From Streptomyces celluloflavus (GTDB lineage: Bacteria > Actinomycetota > Actinomycetes > Streptomycetales > Streptomycetaceae): 64,000 nt of DNA. Location of the stretch: the NCBI GenBank assembly GCA_000720995.1, contig JOEL01000007.1:124001-188000 (forward strand). Reading direction: 5' to 3'. A model generated the notes under the pieces. The model searched no databases. It was not told where the DNA came from and saw only the letters and a program-made list of their open reading frames with translations. Positions 55,033 through 64,000 of the stretch are shown one piece after another. How positions within the stretch are numbered: the first letter of the stretch is position 1; each line of letters opens with the position of its first letter. Position numbers and translations under genes: made by a program.

Positions 55033-55866
55033 ATGTCCGTAGAACTGGGCAGCTCGAAGGTGCTTCCCGCGATTCCCGCGCCTGCACCACACGTGCACGA
55101 CGACGCCATCAACACCCGCACGCTCTCCCGCTCCCTTTTCCTGCGGCTCGCCACGCTAGACAAGGACAGCGCGGAGCGTACGTACGTCCGCGACACCCTG
55201 ATCGAGCTGAATCTCCCGCTCGTGCGGTACGCCGCGGCGCGCTTCCGCAGCCGCAACGAGCCGATGGAGGACATCGTCCAGGTCGGCACGATCGGCCTGA
55301 TCAAGGCGATCGACCGTTTCGATTGCGAACGCGGCGTGGAGTTCCCCACGTTCGCCATGCCGACCGTCGTCGGTGAGATCAAGCGGTTCTTCCGCGACAC
55401 CTCGTGGTCGGTACGGGTGCCGCGCCGGCTCCAGGAGCTGCGCCTCGCGCTCACCAAGGCCAGCGACGAACTGGCCCAGAAGCTCGACCGCTCCCCTACC
55501 GTCACCGAACTCGCCGTGGTCCTGGGAGTGTCGGAGGAGGACGTCGTCGACGGCCTGGCGGTCGGCAACGCCTACACCGCCTCCTCGCTCGACTCCCCCT
55601 CCCCCGAGGACGACGGCGGCGAGGGCTCCCTCGCGGACCGCCTCGGCTACGAGGACACCGCGCTGGAGGGCGTCGAATACCGCGAGTCCCTCAAGCCGCT
55701 GCTGGCCAAACTCCCGCCCCGCGAGCGCCAGATCATCATGCTGCGCTTCTTCGCCAACATGACGCAGTCCCAGATCGGCGAGGAGGTCGGCATCTCCCAG
55801 ATGCACGTCTCCCGGCTGCTCACCCGCACCCTGGCGCAACTGCGCGAGGGCCTGATCTCGGACTGA
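55033..55866 (+). CDS. sigF: SigF-type RNA polymerase sigma factor
   Basis: 277 aa. Regions 2-4 as in the preceding gene with stronger conservation of the SigF signature: [94 protein letters not shown] precedes the ATG. The 192-bp gap to the upstream paralogue suggests its own promoter. By synteny it is the equivalent of S. coelicolor sigF, needed for late spore maturation. Confidence 0.88.
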   Translation: MSVELGSSKVLPAIPAPAPHVHDDAINTRTLSRSLFLRLATLDKDSAERTYVRDTLIELNLPLVRYAAARFRSRNEPMEDIVQVGTIGLIKAIDRFDCERGVEFPTFAMPTVVGEIKRFFRDTSWSVRVPRRLQELRLALTKASDELAQKLDRSPTVTELAVVLGVSEEDVVDGLAVGNAYTASSLDSPSPEDDGGEGSLADRLGYEDTALEGVEYRESLKPLLAKLPPRERQIIMLRFFANMTQSQIGEEVGISQMHVSRLLTRTLAQLREGLISD

Positions 55867-56104
55867 CCGCCGGGCGGCGGCGGACGGCCACACCGCCCGT
55901 ACGACCCGTACCGGCGGGCCCGTCGTCGCCGTCCCGACAGCCTGTGCCGCCGTGCCACCGGTGTCCGGTCGCCGCGCCTCCGACAGCCCCTCGGGCGGGG
56001 CCGAGGGGCGTGGGGCGTACGCGGGGCCTGGTGTACGGGCAGCCCGGTGTACCGGTCCTCTCACGGGCATGTACACCTGACGCCCCGTCACTCACACTGT
56101 CCCG

Positions 56105-56977
56105 ATGCGACGGACGACGGCAGTTGCCTCCGCCTCGGCGGCCGTACTGTGCCTGGGCGCCATCCTGTTCACCGGCAGCGGCTCCACGGCCGGCCGAAGC
56201 TACCTCGCGCTGGGCGCGGCAGGCCCCACCGACAGCCGGGCGCCGACGCAGCCCGTACCCCCGCGGGACGGGGTCGAGCTGACGCCGCTGGACGGCGGCG
56301 ACCACGGAGGGGGCGGAGAAGGCGACGTCAGCGGTGGCGGCGGGGGCGGTGGCAGCGGTGGCAGCCGCGGTGATTCGGGTGCCGCGGGCGGGGGCGGATC
56401 GCCGAGGGCCTCGGGGTCGCCGGGGAGGCCGGGCGCGCCTGGTACGTCGGCGGTGGGGCGCGGCGGGAGCACCGGTGGCGGGCCGACCGGCTCACCCAAC
56501 TCCCGCCCAAGTAAGCCCAGTTCACCTTCCGGGACCCCCGGAGGCGCGAGTGGCGGCGGTAGCGATGGCGACGGCAATGGTTCCCCGGGCACCGGTCAAC
56601 CCCCTGGTACTCCCGCTCCCACCACTCCCCCCGACACCGACTTCCCCACCATCCCCGCCGGGCCGAACGCCCCCGTCGGCCTCCTGATCGGCGAGCCGGT
56701 GCTCGCCGGTACCGACGTCCGCCGGTGCGAGCAGGTCTCCCTAAACTTTCTCAACACCGCGAAGACCCCGGTGACTTCCGGCACCGTCACCTTCGGCACC
56801 CACGTCATCGGCCTCCTGGGCGTCGACTGGGCCACCGTCAACTCCACCCACAGCCTGCCCCTCCCCCTGGCGCCGGGCCGACGGACGACCGGCACCTGGC
56901 GGGTCTGCGTGGCCGCGTGGCGCGTACCGCTGGGGATGCACATCGAGACGCGGGACGTGACCTTCGGCTGGAAGTGA
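56105..56977 (+). CDS. secreted/anchored protein with Gly-rich linker, unknown function
   Basis: 290 aa. N-terminal signal or anchor helix (TAVASASAAVLCLGAILFTGS), a very long disordered Gly/Ser/Pro linker (about 60-190), and a compact C-terminal beta domain. That domain has two cysteines (RRCEQVSLNFLNTAKTPVTSGTVTFGTHVIG in outline, TGTWRVCVAAWRVPLGMHIETRDVTFGW), an Ig-like or carbohydrate-module-like pattern. No family recognised. Follows sigF on the same strand, 238 bp away. Confidence 0.7.
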   Translation: MRRTTAVASASAAVLCLGAILFTGSGSTAGRSYLALGAAGPTDSRAPTQPVPPRDGVELTPLDGGDHGGGGEGDVSGGGGGGGSGGSRGDSGAAGGGGSPRASGSPGRPGAPGTSAVGRGGSTGGGPTGSPNSRPSKPSSPSGTPGGASGGGSDGDGNGSPGTGQPPGTPAPTTPPDTDFPTIPAGPNAPVGLLIGEPVLAGTDVRRCEQVSLNFLNTAKTPVTSGTVTFGTHVIGLLGVDWATVNSTHSLPLPLAPGRRTTGTWRVCVAAWRVPLGMHIETRDVTFGWK

Positions 56978-57227
56978 CCCGGAGGCGATCCGGAGACGAT
57001 CCCGGAGACGGCCTGAGCGTGGTCCGGGGGTGGCCGGTCGGGCCTGAGCGTGGTCCGGCCGGGGAACTGGAGGTGGTGGCGCAGGGGTGCCTACGGGTCC
57101 GGGTCCTCAGGGTCCAGGCCCAGGTCAGGGTCCGCCCGCCGCTGGTCCGGGCGGGATCTTCACCACCGGCCCGTACGGGGCTCACGCCGTCGCGCGGTGG
57201 GGCTCATGCCGTCACACGCGTCAGGGC

Positions 57228-57509
57228 TCACGTCATCACGCGCATCGCCGGGTGGGCCTTCACATGGGTCACGTCCTCGATGTCGTGTCCGGCTTTCTCC
57301 AGCAGCGCCCAGGAGAGTTCGTTCAACGCCCGGGCCGCCGCGACCTCCTCACCGGTCCGCTGCTGTTCGGGGTCCTTGGGGTGGCGGGTGGCCTGGCCCT
57401 TGGCGCGTAGCTCGGTGCCGTCCTGGAGCCGCAGCAGGACGGCCGCCCGTGTCTTCTTCTCGACCTCTTCGAATTCCACCTCGATGTGCCATCCGACGAT
57501 CGTCTGCAT
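57228..57509 (-). CDS. DUF1876 (dsRBD-like) small protein
   Basis: 93 aa: GWHIEVEFEEVEKKTRAAVLLRLQDGTELRAKGQATRHP, then VAAARALNELSWALLEKAGHDIEDV. This is the actinobacterial DUF1876 family, a small alpha/beta protein resembling a double-stranded RNA-binding fold, typically stress-induced. Start at ATG 57509 with GGAGGTGG upstream. Confidence 0.85.
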   Translation of the reverse strand: MQTIVGWHIEVEFEEVEKKTRAAVLLRLQDGTELRAKGQATRHPKDPEQQRTGEEVAAARALNELSWALLEKAGHDIEDVTHVKAHPAMRVMT

Positions 57510-57716
57510 ACCGTCCACCTCCTGAGTTACTCCTCCAGCGTGCACCCGGCGGCACGTACGCGCAGCCGGGACGCCCCTGCTCACGCCCCCGCGCGGACCG
57601 CCGCCACCCGCCTTTGGAGCCGTCGGGCCCCACGTTGTCGCCATGTCCGGGTCACGTCCGGATCATGCAGAGACCGGTCATTGCAGACATCGGGGAGGCG
57701 GGCGAGGCTGGTGACC

Positions 57717-58793
57717 ATGAGCACTCCCCGGCACCGTGTGGTGATCGCCGTCTTCCCGGGCGTGGACGCACTCGACGTGACCGGTCCCGTCGAGGTCTTC
57801 GCCATGGCCGGGCAGGTCCTGGGCGGGCGCCGTCCCGGGTACGACGTGCGGATCCTCGCGCACCGCGCGGAACCGGTGGACACCTTCTCCGGGGTGCGGC
57901 TCGGCGTGGACGGGACGTTCGCCGACCACACCGGCACCATCGACACCCTGCTGATCCCCGGCCGGATGGACATCGGCCCGGAGGGGCCGGTGCCGCGTAT
58001 CGACCACGAGGTGGTCGCCTGGCTGCGCGAGACGGCGCCGCACGCCGGCCGGGTCGCCGCCGTCTGCGCGGGCACGCATGTGGCCGCCGCGGCCGGACTC
58101 CTCGACGGTCACCGCGCCACCACCCACTGGGCCGCCGCGCAGCTGCTGGCCGCCGAGCATCCCGAGGTGACGGTCGACCCCGATCCGATCTTCATCCGCT
58201 CGGGCCGGATCTGGACCGGCGCGGGCATCACGTCCTCCATGGACCTGGCGCTGGCCCTGGTCGCGGACGACCACGGCGACGAGGCGGCCCTGGAGGTCGC
58301 CCGGATCATGGTCATGTACCTCCAGCGGCCGGGCGGCCAGAGCCAGTTCAGCGTGCAGCTCTCGCATCAGCAGCCCGGCCGCGGTGCCGCCCGCGCAGAC
58401 GTCCGCACCGATGTGCGCGCCCTGCGGCTGTGGATCGGCGACCATCTGGCCGAGGACTTGTCCGTACCGGTCCTGGCCGCCCGGATGAACATGAGCGAGC
58501 GGCACTTCTCCCGCGTCTTCCACCGGGAGACCGGCAGCACCCCCGGCGCCTTCGTGGAGCGGCTGCGCCTGGAGGCGGCGCGCCGCCTGCTGGAACGGAC
58601 CGACCGGCCACCCGCCGGCATCGCCGCCGCCACCGGGCTGCGCTCCGTCGAAACGTTCTACCGCGTCTTCCGCGACCGGCTCGGCACCTCCCCCGCCGAA
58701 TACCGGCGGCGCTTCCGCACCGATACCCAGGAGAACACCGTGCAGAACCCCGTACCGAACACCGCACAGAACACCACCGGGACTACCTCATGA
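57717..58793 (+). CDS. GlxA-type AraC-family transcriptional regulator
   Basis: 358 aa. An N-terminal DJ-1/PfpI-like domain (VVIAVFPGVDALDVTGPVEVF; AAVCAGTHVAAAAGLLDGHRATTHW, with Cys at the nucleophile elbow) is joined to a C-terminal double helix-turn-helix AraC domain (LAARMNMSERHFSRVFHRETG, IAAATGLRSVETFYRVFRDRLG). This is a sensor of small metabolites controlling adjacent enzymes. The TGA overlaps the start of the MBL-fold hydrolase, so both are made together. Confidence 0.9.
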   Translation: MSTPRHRVVIAVFPGVDALDVTGPVEVFAMAGQVLGGRRPGYDVRILAHRAEPVDTFSGVRLGVDGTFADHTGTIDTLLIPGRMDIGPEGPVPRIDHEVVAWLRETAPHAGRVAAVCAGTHVAAAAGLLDGHRATTHWAAAQLLAAEHPEVTVDPDPIFIRSGRIWTGAGITSSMDLALALVADDHGDEAALEVARIMVMYLQRPGGQSQFSVQLSHQQPGRGAARADVRTDVRALRLWIGDHLAEDLSVPVLAARMNMSERHFSRVFHRETGSTPGAFVERLRLEAARRLLERTDRPPAGIAAATGLRSVETFYRVFRDRLGTSPAEYRRRFRTDTQENTVQNPVPNTAQNTTGTTS

Positions 58794-59539
58794 AGATCAC
58801 TGCCACGCACATCGGGACCGCCACCGCCCTGGTGGAGGCCGGCCCCCTGCGGCTGCTCACCGATCCCGTCTTCGACCCGGCGCCGGCCACGTACGTGCAC
58901 GGCCCGATCACCCTGCGCAGCACCGGGCACCCCGCCCTCACCGCGGCTGAGCTGCCGCCGGTCGACGCGGTCCTGCTCAGCCACGACGAGCACCCCGACA
59001 ACCTGGATGACGCCGGCCGCGCCCTGCTGCCCGGCAAGACCGTCCTCACCACCGTCAGTGGTGCGGCCCGCCTCGGTGCCGGAGCAATCGGCCTGGCGCC
59101 CTGGCAGACCCGCGAACTCACCGCCCACGGCCGCACGCTGCGGATCACCGCCACCCCGGGACGGCACGGCCCGTTCGGCGATGTCATCGGCTTCGTCCTG
59201 GAGACGCCCGGGGAGGACGGCGCCGTCTACATCTCCGGGGACACCGTGCACTTCCCCGAACTGGACGAGATCGGCCGCCGCTTCACCATCGGCACCGCCT
59301 TCCTCCACCTCGGCGCCGCCCGGCTGGCCGCCTTCGCCGGCGACGACCTCATCACCATGGACGGCGCCCAGGGGGCGGCCCTGGCGCGTTCCCTCGGCGC
59401 GCGCACCGTCGTCCCGCTCCACTACGCCTCGTGGGAACACTTCACCGAGGACCGCGCCGATATCACCGCCGCGTTCGCGGCCGAGGGCATCGCCGACCGC
59501 CTGCACTGGCTCACACCCGGCCGGCCCGAGGTCCTCTGA
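58790..59539 (+). CDS. metallo-beta-lactamase-fold hydrolase (UlaG-like)
   Basis: 249 aa. MBL-fold pattern with an altered metal motif: LLSHDEHPDNLD (HxDEHxDNLD form), a later GRHGPFG and DTVHFPE (Asp ligand), and the C-terminal VVPLHYASWEHF His. This group contains lactonases and phosphodiesterases. It is translationally coupled to the GlxA-type regulator, which probably controls it. Substrate unknown. Confidence 0.85.
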   Translation: MKITATHIGTATALVEAGPLRLLTDPVFDPAPATYVHGPITLRSTGHPALTAAELPPVDAVLLSHDEHPDNLDDAGRALLPGKTVLTTVSGAARLGAGAIGLAPWQTRELTAHGRTLRITATPGRHGPFGDVIGFVLETPGEDGAVYISGDTVHFPELDEIGRRFTIGTAFLHLGAARLAAFAGDDLITMDGAQGAALARSLGARTVVPLHYASWEHFTEDRADITAAFAAEGIADRLHWLTPGRPEVL

Positions 59540-59592
59540 CGCCCCGGGGTTCTCCGGCGTCCCGAGGTCCTCCGGCGTCCCGCGTCCCGCCC

Positions 59593-59979
59593 CTACTCGC
59601 TGTGCACGATCTGGATCAGATTGCCGCAGGTGTCGTCCAGAACCGCGGTGGTGACCGGGCCCATCTCCAGCGGCTCCTGGGTGAAGCGCACCCCGAGCCC
59701 GCGCAGCCGGCTGAACTCCGCCGGTACGTCGTCCACGGCGAAGGAGGCGGCCGGGATGCCGTCCTTGACCAGCGCCGCCTTGTACGGCTTCACCGCGGGG
59801 TGGCCGTCGGGCTCCAGCAGCAGTTCGGTCCCGTCGGGGGCCTCCGGCGAGACCACGGTCAGCCAGCGGTCCGCGCCCAGCGGGACCTCGGTCTTCTTCA
59901 CGAAGCCCAGCACGTCCGTGTAGAAGCGCAGGGCCTTGTCCTGGTCGTCGACGAAGACACTGGACAGGTGAATCTTCAT
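59593..59979 (-). CDS. glyoxalase/VOC-fold protein
   Basis: 128 aa, two beta-alpha-beta-beta-beta modules: MKIHLSSVFVDDQDKALRFYTDVLGF, TELLLEPDG, FAVDDVPAEFSRLRGLGVRF, AVLDDTCGNLIQIVHSE. Ligand positions His4, Glu and the C-terminal Glu-like Gln are as in small VOC family members of unknown substrate. It converges on the MBL-fold gene. Confidence 0.88.
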   Translation of the reverse strand: MKIHLSSVFVDDQDKALRFYTDVLGFVKKTEVPLGADRWLTVVSPEAPDGTELLLEPDGHPAVKPYKAALVKDGIPAASFAVDDVPAEFSRLRGLGVRFTQEPLEMGPVTTAVLDDTCGNLIQIVHSE

Positions 59980-60102
59980 GGGGCGCTCTCCGGTGCGTCG
60001 GCCCTGAGCCACCGGGTCACGATGGGCTCAGGGGGTTCGGTGTTCAGCACCAGTGTGACCGGCGCGCGGACGCCCCGCTCGGCAACCGTACGTCCGGCCC
60101 GG

Positions 60103-63100
60103 TCACGTCACGCCCAGCCACACACCCGGCCCGAAGGCGCCCTTGACGTCGGAGGCGAGCGAGGCCGGATCCACCAGGAAGCCCAGCTCGTACACGACCG
60201 TCCGGCCGGGCGTCCCGAGTCGTAGCCGTACCGGGCTTTCGCCCTTGTGGGCCGTGAGGATCCGCTTCAGCTCGGCGACCACGGGCTCGTTGACCCGGTA
60301 CGCGGAGAACGCGAGCTGTACCGGCGGCCGGCCGCCGCTCTCGGCGGAGGAGATGTCCAGCAGCTGGATCTCCTGCCCGTAGATGTTGACCACCCCGTCC
60401 CGCTCGTTCAGCCGGCCCTGGACGGAGATCACGCTGTCCGGGATCAGCGCGTGCTGGACCAGGCCGTAGGTGGCCGGGAAGAACAGGATCTCCATCTCGC
60501 CGTCCCGGTCGGCGAGGTTGACGATCGCCCAGGCGCTGCCCTGCTTGGTCATCCGGCGGTCGACGTTGGTGATGAGGCCGGACAGGCGCACCACGCCTTC
60601 GGTGCGGCCCGAGCCGAGGAGTTCGCTGATCGTGGTGTCGCGGTTGCGCGTCAGGATGTGTTCGGTGCCGTCCAGGGGATGCGCCGACACGTACAGGCCG
60701 AGCATCTCCCGTTCCGTGGACAGGAGTTGCTTGCGGGGCCACTCGTCCTCGCCGATGGGGAAGTCCAGCCCGAACACGGGCTGCTCATCGTTGCCTCCGC
60801 CGCCCATCCCCGCGAAGAGGTCGTCCTGTCCGAAGGAGGCGGCCTTCTTCACCGGGATGACCGCGTCGATGGCGTCCTCGTGGGCGGCGGACAGGCCCTT
60901 GCGGGTGTGCCCGAGCGAGTCGAAGGCACCCGCCTTGATCAGCGAGTCCACGGCCCGCTTGTTGAGTGCCGCGATATCGGCCTTGTCGAGGAAGTCGGGG
61001 AAGGACGCGTACTTTCCCTTGGACTTGCGGGAGGCGACCAGCGATTCGATGACGCCTTCACCGACGTTCCGCACGGAACGCAGGCCGAACCGCACATCGT
61101 CGCCGACGGCGGTGAAGTTGGCGACGGACTCGTTGATGTCCGGGGGCAGCACCTGCACCCCCAGCTTGCGGGCGTCCGCCAGATAGATGCCCGCCTTGTC
61201 CTTGTCGTCGCCCACCGAGGTGAGCAGCGCGGCCATGTACTCGGCCGGGAAGTTGGCCTTGAGGTAGGCGGTCCAGTAGGAGACGAGCCCGTACCCGGCG
61301 GTGTGCGACTTGTTGAAGGCGTAGCCGGAGAACGGGAGCATGACGTCCCACAGCGCCTTGACCGACTCTTCGCTGTAGTCGTTGCCCCGCATACCGCCGT
61401 GGAACTTCTCCCACTCGGCGGCCAGCACCTCGGGCTTCTTCTTGCCCATGGCGCGGCGCAGCAGGTCGGCGCCGCCGAGGGTGTAGCCGGCGAGCTGCCG
61501 GGCGATGGCCATGATCTGCTCCTGGTAGATGAGCAGGTGGAAGGTGTTGCCGAGGATCGGCTCCAGCGCGTCCTTGAGCTCCGGGTGGATCGGTTCGATC
61601 TGCTGGCGGCCGGTCTTGCGGTGCGCGTAGTTGGTGTGGGCGTTCGCCGCCATGGGGCCGGGGCGGTAGAGGGCGAGGGCGGCCGCGATGTCCTCGAACC
61701 GGGAGGGCTCCATCAGCTTCAGCAGGGTGCGCATACCGGCGCCGTCGAGCTGGAACACGCCGAAGGTGTCACCGCGCGCGAGCAGTTCGAAGGTGGCGGT
61801 GTCGTCCAGCGGGATCGGCCGGTCGCCGTTCTGCGGGACCGTGTCGGTGGTGATGGTGACACCGCGGTTCTCGCGGATGTTCTGCAGCGCGTGGTCGATG
61901 ACTCCCAGGTTGCGCAGACCGAGGAAGTCCATCTTGACCAGGCCCATGTCCTCGCAGGACGGGTAGTCGAAGCCGGTGATCTTGACGCCGTCCTTGGCGC
62001 GCATGTGCAGCGGGATGCGGTCCGTGAGCCGGGTCTTCGACAGGATGACGGCGGCGGCGTGCACACCGGTGTTGCGGATCAGGCCCTCGACGCCCTTGGC
62101 GCCGTCGACGACCCGCTTCACGTCCGGTTCGCTCTCGTACAGCGAGCGGATCTCGCCCGCCTCGCCGTACCGAGGGTGCGCGGAGTCGAAGATCCCGCTG
62201 ATCGGGATGCTCTTGCCCATCACGTCCGGGGGCAGCGCCTTGGTGATCCGCTCCCCGTGCGAGAAGGGGTAGCCGAGCAGCCGCGAGGTGTCCTTGATGG
62301 CGTTCTTGGCCTTGAGCTTGCCGAAGGTGTTCACCATGGCCGTGTACGCGTCGCCGTACTTCTCGACGACGTAGCGCACCATCCGGTCGCGCTGGCGGTC
62401 GTCGAAGTCGAGGTCGACATCCGGCGGGTTGATGCGCTCGGGGTTCAGGAACCGCTCGAAGAGCAGGCCGTGCTCCAGCGGGCACAGCTCGGTGATGCGG
62501 GTGGCGTACGCGACGATGGAGCCGGTCGCCGAGCCGCGGCCGGGGCCGACGGGGATCCTGTTGTCGCGGGCGTGGCGGCAGATGTCGGCGACGACGAGGA
62601 AGTAACTGGAGAAGTTCATCGGGCCGATGACCGCCATCTCGGTCTCGAACCGCGCCAGGACCTCGGCGGGGACCGGGTCGCCGTAGCGCATGGCGAGGCC
62701 CCGGAGGCACTCCTTGCGCAGCCAGGACTCCTGGGTCTCGCCGTCGGGAACGCCGGGGAAGTTCGGCATCTCGTCGACGTTCTCGAAGACCGACGCGTAC
62801 GACTCGATGCGCTCGGCGATCAGCAGCGTGTTGTCGCACGCCTCGGGGATCTCGGCGAACAGCTCGCGCATCTGGGCGGCGGTCTTGAGGTAGTAGCCGG
62901 TGCCGTTGAACCGGAAGCGGTTCGGGTCGTCCTTGTTCTTGCCCACGCCGATGCAGAGCAGGTTGTCGTGGGCGTCCGCGTGCTCTTCGAGGACGTAGTG
63001 CGCGTCGTTGGTGGCCAGGAGGGGGATGGCGAGCTCCTTCGCCAGCCGCAGCAGGTCACCGCGGACGCCGCGCTCCAGGTCCAGGCCGTGGTCCATCAGT

Positions 63101-63696
63101 TCCAGGAAGTAGTTCTCCTTCCCGAGGATGTCCTGACAGCGGCCGGCGGTCTCCCGGGCCTCGTCGTACTGGTTCAGGCGGAGCCGGGTCTGGATGGCGC
63201 CCGAGGGGCAGCCGGTCGTCCCGATAATCCCCTCGGCATGCTCGGCGATCAGCTCCAGGTCCATGCGCGGCTTACCGGCCGGGAACTGGCCCGTGTACGA
63301 CGCCTCCGTCGACAGGTGGAACAGGTTCTGGAGACCCGTGACGTTCCGCGCCCACATCGTCATATGGGTGAAGCGGCCACCACCACTGACATCCTTCGAA
63401 CCCTCACCGTCATCCGCCATCGCCCGGACACCGCCGGGGCCCCAGAACTCCTGCTTGCGATTGCGGCGCGAGGAGGGGGCGACATACGCCTCGATCCCGA
63501 TGATCGGCTTCACCCCGTCGAAGCCCTTGGCCACCTGCTGAAATTCGTACGCACCGAACATATTGCCGTGATCGCTCATGGCGATGGCGGGCATTCCCTG
63601 CCGCGCGACCTCCGCGAACATCGGCTTCAGCCGCTGGGCTCCGTCGAGCATCGAGTATTCGGTGTGATTATGCAGGTGAACAAAACTGTCGGACAC
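60103..63696 (-). CDS. dnaE: DNA polymerase III alpha subunit
   Basis: 1197 aa, replicative DNA polymerase. N-terminal PHP domain (FVHLHNHTEYSMLDGA, MSDHGNMFGAYEFQ), the palm with PPDVDLDFDDRQRDRM (catalytic aspartates) and GPGRGSATGSIVAYA, the fingers/tau region with FNKSHTAGYGLVSYWTAYLK, and a C-terminal OB domain (VRLSGLITNVDRRMTKQGSAWAIVNL). The GTG start gives the canonical SDSFVHLHNH; an in-frame upstream extension lacks family similarity. The gene is complete in the window. Confidence 0.97.
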   Translation of the reverse strand: MSDSFVHLHNHTEYSMLDGAQRLKPMFAEVARQGMPAIAMSDHGNMFGAYEFQQVAKGFDGVKPIIGIEAYVAPSSRRNRKQEFWGPGGVRAMADDGEGSKDVSGGGRFTHMTMWARNVTGLQNLFHLSTEASYTGQFPAGKPRMDLELIAEHAEGIIGTTGCPSGAIQTRLRLNQYDEARETAGRCQDILGKENYFLELMDHGLDLERGVRGDLLRLAKELAIPLLATNDAHYVLEEHADAHDNLLCIGVGKNKDDPNRFRFNGTGYYLKTAAQMRELFAEIPEACDNTLLIAERIESYASVFENVDEMPNFPGVPDGETQESWLRKECLRGLAMRYGDPVPAEVLARFETEMAVIGPMNFSSYFLVVADICRHARDNRIPVGPGRGSATGSIVAYATRITELCPLEHGLLFERFLNPERINPPDVDLDFDDRQRDRMVRYVVEKYGDAYTAMVNTFGKLKAKNAIKDTSRLLGYPFSHGERITKALPPDVMGKSIPISGIFDSAHPRYGEAGEIRSLYESEPDVKRVVDGAKGVEGLIRNTGVHAAAVILSKTRLTDRIPLHMRAKDGVKITGFDYPSCEDMGLVKMDFLGLRNLGVIDHALQNIRENRGVTITTDTVPQNGDRPIPLDDTATFELLARGDTFGVFQLDGAGMRTLLKLMEPSRFEDIAAALALYRPGPMAANAHTNYAHRKTGRQQIEPIHPELKDALEPILGNTFHLLIYQEQIMAIARQLAGYTLGGADLLRRAMGKKKPEVLAAEWEKFHGGMRGNDYSEESVKALWDVMLPFSGYAFNKSHTAGYGLVSYWTAYLKANFPAEYMAALLTSVGDDKDKAGIYLADARKLGVQVLPPDINESVANFTAVGDDVRFGLRSVRNVGEGVIESLVASRKSKGKYASFPDFLDKADIAALNKRAVDSLIKAGAFDSLGHTRKGLSAAHEDAIDAVIPVKKAASFGQDDLFAGMGGGGNDEQPVFGLDFPIGEDEWPRKQLLSTEREMLGLYVSAHPLDGTEHILTRNRDTTISELLGSGRTEGVVRLSGLITNVDRRMTKQGSAWAIVNLADRDGEMEILFFPATYGLVQHALIPDSVISVQGRLNERDGVVNIYGQEIQLLDISSAESGGRPPVQLAFSAYRVNEPVVAELKRILTAHKGESPVRLRLGTPGRTVVYELGFLVDPASLASDVKGAFGPGVWLGVT

Positions 63697-64000
63697 CGGG
63701 CAGCCACCTCCGAGGCGGGTCGCGGGAAGCGGCCACACTATCCCCCGGCATCCCCGGAACCGGCCCTTCCCGACCCCCGCGGAGAAATTCCCGAAAGAGC
63801 GAAACGATGACCTGGGAGTATCACGCAAAGTTCTTGCGGGGCCTGGAATTCTGGGGGGGATCCTTATGGCGGGCCACGGTCGAATGTTCTCCGGGGGGGG
63901 AGTCATGGTGCGCGATCTAGGGGATATGGCCCAGAATCCGGACCCGTTCGATCTTTTCTGACCGTATGCGCTTACAGAAAACGCCACTTCCATCTTTCTG
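63697..64000. other. dnaE upstream region
   Basis: 304 bp. It contains an ATG-initiated 37-codon reading frame on the plus strand (63807-63920, MTWEYHAKFLRG... rich in Trp) without a good ribosome site, and a run of eight G at 63893-63900. I cannot support a gene or assign the dnaE promoter. Confidence 0.4.

Noticed and set aside
60247-63810. 1187-codon open frame on the plus strand opposite dnaE
   Set aside because: It is the antisense shadow of a well-conserved gene in GC-rich DNA; its translation is Gly/Val/Asp-rich without any domain.
63807-63920. 37-codon plus-strand frame upstream of dnaE, Trp-rich
   Set aside because: No convincing ribosome site or family; without conservation data it cannot be called a gene.

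Overview
The window is a piece of a Streptomyces chromosome. The evidence is very high GC with strong third-position bias, a full-length two-domain geosmin synthase, the tadA/tRNA-Ser/tandem SigF-type sigma factor neighbourhood, LAXTG cell-wall sorting, DUF1876 and DUF2127 proteins, and GTG starts throughout. There is no rRNA, insertion sequence, prophage or CRISPR array. One tRNA gene, tRNA-Ser(CGA), lies at 49655-49741.

Layout, left part (1-22.5 kb). An MFS exporter start and a divergent TetR regulator open the window. They are followed by a ketopantoate reductase, a 30-bp tandem repeat and a secreted alkaline phosphatase. A ferredoxin / ferredoxin reductase / cytochrome P450 operon comes next, then a convergent kdp operon (an unnamed 27-aa membrane peptide, kdpF, kdpA, kdpB, kdpC) and the geosmin synthase. 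An Lrp-type regulator precedes a coupled dimethylargininase / ornithine aminotransferase pair. A KimA-like potassium permease sits behind an imperfect direct repeat. The segment ends with a parS-like site and a small OB-fold-like protein / flotillin pair.

Middle part (22.6-38 kb), the accessory core. A TetR/NTF2-like pair with two near-identical palindromic operators is followed, on the minus strand, by four genes that overlap stop-to-start: a class III nucleotide cyclase-like protein, a large P-loop NTPase-like protein, an unrecognised protein, and a three-helix membrane protein resembling the Pycsar effector PycTM. The cyclase and the NTPase share a short Gly/Asn/Gln motif of the kind used for amyloid-type signalling. 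A Crp-family regulator lies upstream. I read this as an undescribed variant of a cyclic-nucleotide abortive-infection system with an added NTPase sensor or adaptor. Next to it is a compact KAS / ACP / small protein / acyl-CoA oxidase / KAS / KAS III cluster for an unknown acyl product. A second OB-protein / flotillin pair, paralogous to the first, closes the region, so the accessory segment is bracketed by duplicated flotillin operons.

Right part (38-64 kb), mostly core genome. It begins with a MarR / P450 / ferredoxin cassette and a probable Zur-controlled zinc-free L32 / CobW pair. A phosphotransferase-fold protein follows, then a LAXTG-anchored surface protein with an ECF-type sigma factor and its coupled membrane protein. 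A LytR-C protein, upp, the tadA-associated protein, tadA, tRNA-Ser and a DUF4232 lipoprotein come next, followed by membrane proteins and a candidate C-rich-loop small RNA. Two tandem SigF-type sigma factors, a GlxA/AraC regulator coupled to a metallo-beta-lactamase-fold hydrolase, a glyoxalase-fold protein and dnaE complete the window.

All family assignments were made by reading motifs in translated sequence without database searches. Functions of accessory genes are inferences unless stated otherwise.
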